Assembly: GCF_004366595.1 (NCBI RefSeq)
Contig: NZ_SORE01000038.1
Location: forward strand, 1 to 51,162
DNA: 51,162 nt
Source: Paraburkholderia rhizosphaerae
GTDB lineage: Bacteria; Pseudomonadota; Gammaproteobacteria; Burkholderiales; Burkholderiaceae
Direction: 5' to 3'
Both the position numbers and the translations under genes were made by a program. Shown in pieces: positions 45,099-51,162 of this stretch (position 1 is the stretch's first letter; every line of letters starts with the position of its first letter). The notes under the pieces were generated by a model. The model did no database searches. It was not told the DNA's origin and worked only from the letters and a program-made list of their open reading frames with translations.

Positions 45099-45773
45099 TC
45101 ATGTGCGCAACACGAGCGGCGCGAACACGTCGGTGACGCGCTCGTGCCGCTCCAGCTCCCACAACACATGCAGGGCGTCGTCGGCGGACGCAGTGCCGAT
45201 CATCGGCACCACGTTCTTCCTGAATTTGGCCGCTAAGTCGGCACGCTGCATCGGCCGCGTCGCGAAACCCGGAATGTCGTCGACCCGCTTGCTGAACGTC
45301 TGGCCGTCGTCGCGTGTCGCGGTGACGACCGTCGCGTAGTACTTCGGGTAGAGCTTCGACATCCGCGGCCGCGACGACACGTTGCGCATGAGCGATTTCC
45401 GCGTCGGTCGAGCGGAATACCGCGTTGGCAAGCGCGATCTGGCTCGGGTGCATGCAACTCTTGCCGATGAAGCCCAGATTGCGCGCGAGTTGCGCTTCGA
45501 CGCGGAAGCCGGCTTCGTCCTTGATGTCGGTGAATGCGCAGTCGTATGCGAAGACACCGGCTTCGCCCGCGGCGAGCGACAGCATGAACATCGCCCGCTG
45601 CACGGCGGCCGATTCGCGGCGCGCGACGCCGAGCGGCTCAAACAGATCGGCAAGCCCAAGTTGCAGCCCGCGCACGCGTTCGTGCGCGCGAACATCGTCG
45701 GTGCATCGCGCGGATTCGGCAGATTGATCAACGCCACGTCGGGTTGCGCCACCGCGGCGAGATCGGCGGAGCT
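45099..45773 (-). pseudogene. Chimeric remnant: CitE-like lyase joined to the end of an MmgE/PrpD gene
   Basis: Read on the minus strand, one frame gives DLAAVAQPDVALINLPNPRD (about 45773-45700). Then, in another frame, come GLQLGLADLFEPLGV and AYDCAFTDIKDEAGF and NLGFIGKSCMHPSQIALANA, all typical of HpcH/HpaI CitE-type CoA-ester lyases. Near 45360 the frame changes again to YPKYYATVVTATRDDGQTF, PGFATRPMQRADLAAKFRKN, the C-terminus of an MmgE/PrpD protein, ending at TGA 45099. So at least two frameshifts and two deletions are visible. It is not functional. Confidence 0.7.
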
Positions 45774-45900
45774 GCATTCAGAAGCGCCCACCGCTGCGGG
45801 CATGCGGGTCGTAGCGCGTGCCGCTAGTGCAGGGGCTCGTCGCGTGCGCGCGTGAAGTCGTGGAAGGCCGAGCGAAACGGGGGCGGGGCGCCCCTCCGTC

Positions 45901-46025
45901 CGTTGCAGGCAACCGAGGGCGGGACATGCGCCGCCCGTTCGAATCGTGAAGGGAAGCGATGGTATCGCTCGCAGCGTCGACGTACGTGCCCGTGAGCCGC
46001 GCGACGCATGTGCGAGAGGCGCATT
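45901..46025 (-). repeat. 125-bp inverted repeat, left copy
   Basis: The minus strand aligns without gaps over 125 bp to 47363-47487 on the plus strand; I count 101 identical positions (81%). The two copies flank the AraC gene. Differences fall equally on all three positions of the only shared open frame (8, 8 and 8), so the conserved frame is not under protein selection. Confidence 0.75.
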
Positions 46026-46244
46026 TGTGCCGGGCATACTGTCGACAGGTCATGGAATAAAGCAACGCGATTTGTGTTCGCCAAGATGAGTGGGACTCCT
46101 TTGAGGTAACCCGCGAACCTCCGGCGAGGCCCGCCATGACCGCGAACCCGACACCTTGCATACTTTCTTCAGTTGCTCAGCGCCGATCATTGTCGGCCGA
46201 GGTCCGATCCCGAATTCGCCCCCGAACCTTCGAGCCGTTATGAT

Positions 46245-47222
46245 ATGACCATTGAAGTCCGACGCTTTGCATATCGCCGAGAATTCGCTCAACAGACCCA
46301 ATGGCACGAAACCGCGCGCGAATTCGGCATGTACAGCGACGCAGATCCCGGTTGTTCATTGGGCTCGGAGTTCCGCGCGTGGCAACTTGGGCGCGTTTTT
46401 TTTCTGGCGGGAGACGTCCGCGGGCAAACGCTGACGCCGATGTCTGCGGACGCGTCGCAGTGGTCTGCCGACTACGTGTCGATCAAGCTGATCACCGGCG
46501 GTGAAATGTGGATCGAGGAGACGAGCGCAACGCACCGGATCGGGTCAGGCGATTTCGTGTTGCTCGATGCGCAGCGACCTTATAAGGCGATCACTCCCGA
46601 ACGCGCAACCGGATTCGTCATGAGAATGCCGCGTCAGGCATTGATGGAGCGGGGCTTTCGCACAGCACTGGACCATGTCCGGCTTCCCGATCTTTCCTCA
46701 CCCGATGTTCAGTTGGTTCGCGCGCTGATCGAATGTGTCGGAGGACTGTCTCGAAGGCCGAGTGCCGATGTGATGCAACGCGTTAGCGATCAACTGCTCG
46801 ACCTGATGGATATTGTCCTCGAACGGCCAACCGCAAGTGGCCGTCGACGCACGGCCGCGGCTATGGTCCGCCAGGCCAAACAGTTCATCGCCCGGCACGC
46901 GGGTGACCCGGACCTGACGCCCGCGCTGATTGCGGCCCATGTGTGCATTTCCAGCAAGCACCTGGGGCGCCTGTTCAGCGCTCAAGGTGGTTCGTTGATG
47001 CGATATGTGTTGTCCGTCCGCCTTGAACAGGCGGCGCGTCTGCTTAAGGCGACGCCGTGGCATCGCAATCTGGTCCAGCAGATCGCGTATCAGTGCGGAT
47101 TCTCCAGCGCGTCTCACTTCAGTCACGCGTTCAAGCGGCGGTATGGCGTCGCGCCGGCCGATGTGTTCGGTTCGCCGCATTTTCCAGTTGAACCGCGAGC
47201 ATCGGTGCCAACCGAAATCTGA
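46245..47222 (+). CDS. AraC family regulator (AraC_binding_2 type) inside an inverted repeat
   Basis: A 325-residue regulator. The N-terminal cupin-like domain runs from about 50 (FRAWQLGRVFFLAGD, MWIEETSATHRIGSGDFVLLDA). The C-terminal HTH pair is LTPALIAAHVCISSKHLGRLF and QQIAYQCGFSSASHFSHAFKRRYG. It resembles FeaR-like activators and the AraC at 33001, and it is much shorter than HrpB/HrpX. No strong ribosome site at ATG 46245. It is bracketed by a 125-bp inverted repeat and lies next to the OmpR-like regulator and SKWP gene. Target unknown. Confidence 0.88.
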   Translation: MTIEVRRFAYRREFAQQTQWHETAREFGMYSDADPGCSLGSEFRAWQLGRVFFLAGDVRGQTLTPMSADASQWSADYVSIKLITGGEMWIEETSATHRIGSGDFVLLDAQRPYKAITPERATGFVMRMPRQALMERGFRTALDHVRLPDLSSPDVQLVRALIECVGGLSRRPSADVMQRVSDQLLDLMDIVLERPTASGRRRTAAAMVRQAKQFIARHAGDPDLTPALIAAHVCISSKHLGRLFSAQGGSLMRYVLSVRLEQAARLLKATPWHRNLVQQIAYQCGFSSASHFSHAFKRRYGVAPADVFGSPHFPVEPRASVPTEI

Positions 47223-47362
47223 GCGGCTTTCGCCGCGTCTGGGCCCTTCCAGCCGCGCACTCTACCGGGCAGCCGACTATCCTCGACGAGCTTGACCTCA
47301 GCGGGTACCCCTGCGCGATCCGGGCATCGCTGAAGACGAAGCGTCAGAGGTGTGCGAGTTCC

Positions 47363-47487
47363 AATGCGCTTCTCGCACATGCATCGCGCGGCTCAGGTGC
47401 ACGTACGTCGATGCAGTGGCAGATACCATCGCATCCGTTCCCGATTCCGATGACCGGTGCATGCCCCGCCTTCTGTTGCCTCAAACG
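47363..47487 (+). repeat. 125-bp inverted repeat, right copy
   Basis: Partner of 45901-46025 in inverted orientation. The match begins at AATGCGC and ends at CTCAAACG/CTGCAACG, with no similarity beyond either edge. It sits 140 bp after the AraC stop. The remaining 47223-47641 region holds no supported gene. Confidence 0.75.
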
Positions 47488-47641
47488 CTCTGCGCAAACG
47501 CAATGAAACTGGCCCTATTCTCGATGCGCGAGTGCCTGGACCAGCCGTATCCGCATAATGCAAAACTGCGCGCCGAGGGTAGTCGGATTCATCGCGGCCC
47601 GAATGCGATCGGGCCCGATTCAGGTTTTATCCGCGTAACGC

Positions 47642-48664
47642 ATGGGCGCTGAAGCTAAAGTCCTGATCGTCGAAGCGGATACGTCGGAAGCCGAAATATT
47701 GTGGCGCGAACTCCGCCAGGCGGGACATGAACCGCTCGTCGCGTTTTCAGTCGAGCGCGCGACACTGCTGATCGCGCAGGAATGCCCTCGCGTAATACTG
47801 ATGCGCCCCAAACTGCCGGACGGATCGGGTATGTCGCTAATCAACGGTATACGCGCGCAGGCAGCAACCAGCCGGTTGCCGATCATCGTGCTCGGCGACG
47901 AAGCGGCCGGCGAGGACGAGTGCATTCGCGCGCTGGAGAAAGGCGCCGACGCCTATGTGAAAAAACCATATGGTATTCGGGAGTTGCTGGCACGCATTCA
48001 GGTCGTGCTGCGCCCTGTCGAATATCGCCAGATGCGCCGCCGGGTGTCGTTCGAAACCCTGTCCATGGACCTGGATGCGCGCCGGGTATGGGGGCGAACC
48101 GGACCGGGTTCAGTCGACGAAGTGGAGTTGAAGTTGGTCCCGACCTGCTACAGGCTCCTGCGTTTTTTCGTCGAAAATCCTTACACGGTGCTGTCGCGCA
48201 AAGACATTGTCAACAACGTCTGGTTCGGCAAGGCGCTCAGTGGAGGCATTATCGACATCTACATCAATCAGCTCAGGGACGCGCTGAAGCCGCTGCAAGC
48301 TAGCATTACGATCCGGACAGTGCGCGGTGTCGGGTTTTGTCTGTCGAAGCCAACCGGCGCCGCCGCGGAAGATGCAGGTGCAGAAATAGCCGACGTGGCG
48401 GACGATGCGGTCCGCGGCGCCCGGACCGATCCCGAGCCTCCCGTGCAAACGCTGCACGGCGCGCGAGCGGGCAAGCAACCTGATCCGCCGGTGCTGATCT
48501 CCAATCTGGATGCCGCGATAGAGAAGATCCACCAGTTGCAGTCGCTGTTGCGACGAAAATCGAGGGAAAACGAGTTGCTGCGTAATGCGATCGAGGCCGA
48601 GCAGTTGGCGTCGCAAGGTTCCGCAACTGTCCGTCCAAAGAACAGGAAGTTGCCAGGCCATTGA
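47642..48664 (+). CDS. OmpR-family regulator with degenerate receiver and C-terminal coiled coil
   Basis: A 340-residue protein. Residues 6-122 form a receiver fold in which the phosphoacceptor Asp is R55 (VILMRPKLPDGSG), the conserved Thr/Ser is G85 and the acidic pair is only half kept (E11, A12). K107 in YVKKPY is retained. Residues about 140-235 are an OmpR winged helix (CYRLLRFFVENPYTVLSRKDI, TIRTVRGVGFCL). A linker and a predicted coiled coil (AAIEKIHQLQSLLRRKSREN) extend it well beyond the usual 230 residues. It cannot be phosphorylated in the normal way. No kinase is adjacent. Confidence 0.87.
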   Translation: MGAEAKVLIVEADTSEAEILWRELRQAGHEPLVAFSVERATLLIAQECPRVILMRPKLPDGSGMSLINGIRAQAATSRLPIIVLGDEAAGEDECIRALEKGADAYVKKPYGIRELLARIQVVLRPVEYRQMRRRVSFETLSMDLDARRVWGRTGPGSVDEVELKLVPTCYRLLRFFVENPYTVLSRKDIVNNVWFGKALSGGIIDIYINQLRDALKPLQASITIRTVRGVGFCLSKPTGAAAEDAGAEIADVADDAVRGARTDPEPPVQTLHGARAGKQPDPPVLISNLDAAIEKIHQLQSLLRRKSRENELLRNAIEAEQLASQGSATVRPKNRKLPGH

Positions 48665-49049
48665 ACCGAAAGAGCCATATGCATGAGCAAGTGACGCAAA
48701 CAGCGGGACACAAGCAAGCGACCGAATAGAAAGGGGGTGTCTGCTGTTCTGTACTCGTCGGGCTTGCGCGCCGCCGGATTGACGCGATACCTGTGCGGCC
48801 ATCCGATGCGGTCAAACATACTTACTTTCGCGGTGATGAAATGCGCAAACGGGCAATTGGAAACGTGCGTCCTACAATAAACTCTCCATGCTGCGCCAGG
48901 TTCCTCGATCGCGTCGGACGCCGCATTGAGCGCGATGGAACCCGCTTGACGCTCGGCCCGGCAACAGGCGAGTGACAGAAAGAGGAAAGGGGACATGCCC
49001 GTGAGAATTTTTGAATGCAGGCCAGGCGACTTGAAACGAACGTATCGAC
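48665..49049. other. Leader region of the SKWP gene
   Basis: 385 bp between the OmpR-like gene and the SKWP start. TACAAT at 48873-48878 is a possible -10 without a good -35. I found no TTCG-N16-TTCG (hrpII-type) box by eye. AGGAAAGGGG at about 48983-48992 is a strong ribosome site, but it serves ATG 48995, which is out of frame with the SKWP gene. Confidence 0.4.
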
Positions 49050-49135
49050 ATGACAAATTTCCCGGAAAGGTCACCTTTCGATTTGCCCTTCATCGACCCG
49101 ACAGAAAGCGCGCTGCGCGCACTCGACACGCTTAG
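48995..49135 (+). CDS. Possible 46-residue overlapping ORF with strong ribosome site
   Basis: ATG 48995 follows AGGAAAGGGG and opens a 46-codon frame (start MPVRIFECRPGDLKRTYRH), ending at TAG 49133-49135, 86 bp inside the SKWP gene in a different frame. The SKWP start at 49050 has no ribosome site of its own. Either this small frame couples translation, or a frameshift separates the true start from the SKWP frame. Confidence 0.3.
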   Translation: MPVRIFECRPGDLKRTYRHDKFPGKVTFRFALHRPDRKRAARTRHA

Positions 49136-50933
49136 CTCGTTTGTACGGACGTTACAGCAAACGAAGCCATCCGCGACCGAGCGCCAGATTGCCACCTGCG
49201 CAGACCAGATTGCCCGCTTGCTCGCGAGCGGGCGCCTGGACCAGATCTCTGCGGGTGTCGACCCTGACGACCTGCTTGAACGGCTCGCGCACTTCGCTAG
49301 CCGACTCAGCAAATGGGCGCTGGTTCAGAGGCGGGGTATCGCTCAATACGACGGAGCACAGCGCGCGCTATCGTGGGCCGCAACCCATGTTGTCCATGTA
49401 ACGCCGTCCGCCAATGCGAAGCCGCGCGTCATCTCGATGCTGCTCAACAGCTTTAGCAAGCGTCCACAGGACAACGCCTGCGAGGCCGCAGTCAGTTCGT
49501 TGGCTCGACATCTGAGCGGCAGCCGGTGGACGAGGGTGGTGCGAAACATGAATGCGCAGGAGCTTGCAAACAGCCTGAACGCGCTGGGCAAGTGGCCTGA
49601 CGACAACGCATGCAATAAGGCGGCGCTCAAGCTGGCCGAGCGTATCGGCAATGAAGATGACGGGCTACGTGGAGAACTGAATGCGCAGAACGTAGCCAAC
49701 AGCCTGAACGCACTGAGCAAGTGGCCGAACGAGGCAATCTGTGAACAGGCGGCGGTCAAGCTGGCCGAGCGCATTGCGAACGATGGTGACGGGCTGCGCG
49801 GTGAGTTCAATGCACAGAACGTTGCCAACAGCCTGAACGCGCTGAGCAAGTGGCCGGACAATCGCGGCTGCCGTGACGCGGCGGTCGCGCTGGGTAAGCG
49901 CATTGGGGACGACAGTGACAGGCTGTGTAGCGAGCTGAACGCGCAACACGTTGCCAACGGCCTGAACGCGTTGAGCAAGTGGCCGGACGATGCGACGTGC
50001 GGATACGCGGCGATGAAGCTGGCCGAGCGCATTGCGAGCGACGATGGCAGACTTTGCGGCGAGTTCAATGCGCAGGAGCTTGCAAACAGCCTGAACGCGC
50101 TGAGCAAGTGGCCGGATGACGACACGTGCGGCAGGGCGGCGATCAGGCTGGCGGGCCGCATTGCAAACCGTGATGACAGGGTGCGCTTCGATCTGAATGC
50201 GCAGAACATGGCCAACAGCCTGAACGCACTCAGCAAATGGCCAGACGATGTAACCTGCAGTCAGGCGACGGCGAGGCTCGCTGAGCGCCTGGCAAGCGAC
50301 GGTGATGTCTGCCGCGGTCTGAATGCACAAAACGTTGCGAACAGCCTGAATGCACTGAGCAAGTGGCCTGACGATGCGTCATGTAGACAGGCGGCGCTGA
50401 AGCTGGCGCAACGTATTGCGAGCGACGACGACAGGCTGCGCGGTAACCTGAATGCGCAAAACGTATCGAACAGTCTGAATGCGTTGAGCAAGTGGCCGGA
50501 CGACGCAACCTGCGCACTGGCCGCGCAGCAGCTGGGCCAGCGCATTGCGAGCGACGACGATGTGCGCTTCGATATGAATGCTCAGGAGGTTGCCAACAGC
50601 CTGAACGCGTTGGGCAAGTGGCCGGACAATGCGGCATGCGGTCATGCGGCGGTGCAGCTGGCCGGGCGCATTGCGGTTGACGATAACGTGCGTCGCGAGC
50701 TGAAGGCGCAGGAGCTTGCTAACAGCCTGCACGCGCTCGGCAAGTGGCCGGACAGCGCAACGTGCAAACAGGCCGCGGTAATGTTGGCCGAGCGCATTGC
50801 GATCGACGACGAGATGCGTGGCGAGATGAATGCGCAGGAGCTTGCTAACAGTCTGCACGCGCTGAGCAAGTGGCCGGACGATGCAGGCTGCACGCAGGCG
50901 GCGGTGCTGCTGGCTGAGCGTGTTGGGAAATGA
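49050..50933 (+). CDS. SKWP-repeat protein, candidate type III effector (RipS/XopAD-like)
   Basis: A 627-residue protein. Residues 1-173 are a non-repetitive N-terminus with a Ser/Pro/Thr-rich beginning, as in secretion signals. From residue 174 to the end there are eleven repeats of 42-43 residues built on NSLNALSKWPDD..C..AA.KLAERI, with a degenerate unit just before. Each unit has two amphipathic helices and a fixed Cys, suggesting an alpha-solenoid. The SKWP motif is that of Ralstonia RipS and Xanthomonas XopAD effectors, which are several times longer. No type III secretion gene is in the window, so secretion is inferred. Confidence 0.85.
   Translation: MTNFPERSPFDLPFIDPTESALRALDTLSSFVRTLQQTKPSATERQIATCADQIARLLASGRLDQISAGVDPDDLLERLAHFASRLSKWALVQRRGIAQYDGAQRALSWAATHVVHVTPSANAKPRVISMLLNSFSKRPQDNACEAAVSSLARHLSGSRWTRVVRNMNAQELANSLNALGKWPDDNACNKAALKLAERIGNEDDGLRGELNAQNVANSLNALSKWPNEAICEQAAVKLAERIANDGDGLRGEFNAQNVANSLNALSKWPDNRGCRDAAVALGKRIGDDSDRLCSELNAQHVANGLNALSKWPDDATCGYAAMKLAERIASDDGRLCGEFNAQELANSLNALSKWPDDDTCGRAAIRLAGRIANRDDRVRFDLNAQNMANSLNALSKWPDDVTCSQATARLAERLASDGDVCRGLNAQNVANSLNALSKWPDDASCRQAALKLAQRIASDDDRLRGNLNAQNVSNSLNALSKWPDDATCALAAQQLGQRIASDDDVRFDMNAQEVANSLNALGKWPDNAACGHAAVQLAGRIAVDDNVRRELKAQELANSLHALGKWPDSATCKQAAVMLAERIAIDDEMRGEMNAQELANSLHALSKWPDDAGCTQAAVLLAERVGK
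49569..50930 (+). repeat. Eleven in-frame SKWP repeats
   Basis: DNA period is 129 bp (43 codons) for most units and 126 bp for units 6, 8, 9 and 10. The core GNLNALSKWPDD region is nearly constant between units; the helix-2 face (positions 16-25) and the acidic loop (29-35) vary. The last unit is cut after its second helix by TGA. Confidence 0.85.
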
Positions 50934-51036
50934 CGCCGACGATGGGCGCGTCGTTGGGGAACGCGTAGGACGGGCGTTGTGCCGGCGGGCGGCTTTGGCG
51001 CGGGGTTTTACCTGTTGTGGGACTGGGATATTTTAG

Positions 51037-51162
51037 TTGACATAATATAAATTATCAATATTCAGACTGTAACGGCCATTTAGTAATGTCTGGTTTGAGC
51101 CAGTTAGAAATGTCCGGTTCGGGGCTCCGCGAGGCGCATGCTGTGGCGCGCGCACACGACGG
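51037..51162. mobile_element. Possible insertion-sequence terminus at the window edge
   Basis: An AT-rich segment with TTGACA at 51037-51042 is followed by two near-identical 15-mers, TAGTAATGTCTGGTT (51081-51095) and TAGAAATGTCCGGTT (51105-51119), 24 bp apart with two mismatches. Spaced short repeats like these occur at the ends of some insertion sequences. No transposase is inside the window, so this is a tentative call. The 100 bp before it contain no gene. Confidence 0.35.

Noticed and set aside
46245..47222. AraC gene as an HrpB/HrpX orthologue
   Set aside because: At 325 residues with an AraC_binding_2-like N-terminus it is much shorter than HrpB/HrpX and closer to FeaR-like activators.
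47350..47652. A 100-codon plus-strand frame whose translation resembles a frame at 45890-46030
   Set aside because: The similarity comes from the 125-bp inverted repeat; mismatches are spread evenly over codon positions, so there is no sign of protein selection.
48665..49049. hrpII box (TTCG-N16-TTCG) in front of the SKWP gene
   Set aside because: I looked for the spaced pair by eye; the TTCG in this stretch has no partner at the right distance.
49343..50236. A long minus-strand frame antisense to the SKWP repeats
   Set aside because: It is an automatic by-product of the repetitive plus-strand gene; its own repeats mirror the SKWP codons.
49569..50930. CRISPR-like regular repeats
   Set aside because: The periodicity of 126-129 bp keeps an open reading frame and encodes protein repeats; there are no short constant repeats with unique spacers.

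Overview
The window looks like chromosomal DNA of a Burkholderiaceae bacterium (Paraburkholderia/Burkholderia type). The basis is high GC, a SLGGEP-type chemotaxis receptor, paired YeeE-like half-transporters, an RcnB protein, an OmpR-type regulator with an SKWP-repeat protein, and many LysR and AraC regulators. This is inference from protein families; there is no rRNA, tRNA or other typing marker.

Layout. 0.1-4.3 kb: a minus-strand set running AraC, LysR, HAD hydrolase, D-serine-dehydratase-like PLP enzyme, RidA. A perfect T-N11-A palindrome and a TATAAT lie in front of the HAD gene. 4.4-11.3 kb: SDR, a secreted small protein, an alpha/beta hydrolase, an MCP receptor, a DHA2 transporter and a SAM methyltransferase. 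11.8-19.5 kb: a small RRM protein, a pair of half-size YeeE genes, a 2OG-oxygenase-like protein, a zinc ribbon, a GNAT, a LysR/LysE divergent pair, a cysteine-less AhpD-like protein and a full-length YeeE. 19.8-24.7 kb: a LysR remnant, a methyltransferase divergent from a YkgJ-type Fe-S protein, an orphan ECF sigma factor and poorly coding sequence. 24.8-28.7 kb: LysR/aldo-keto reductase pair (as yafC/dkgB), a SYLF lipoprotein and an epoxide hydrolase. 28.9-34 kb: GH35 beta-galactosidase, GH36-like alpha-glycosidase and an AraC regulator. 34-43.6 kb: EamA exporter with a His-rich tail, lipoprotein, transketolase plus 6-phosphogluconate dehydrogenase (tkt-gnd), a decayed beta-propeller gene, RcnB, PLDc_N/SHOCT and HdeD-like membrane proteins, and outer-membrane phospholipase A. 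44.2-45.8 kb: acetoacetate decarboxylase and a remnant fusing a CitE-like lyase to the end of an MmgE/PrpD gene.

The right end (45.9-51.2 kb) is the most unusual part. A 125-bp inverted repeat flanks an AraC gene. It is followed by an OmpR-family regulator whose receiver lacks the phosphoacceptor Asp, then by a 627-residue protein made largely of 42-43-residue SKWP repeats, the architecture of the Ralstonia RipS and Xanthomonas XopAD type III effectors. Beyond it lies an AT-rich segment with IS-like short repeats at the window edge. I read this as a small accessory island carrying a compact SKWP-type effector candidate and nearby regulators.
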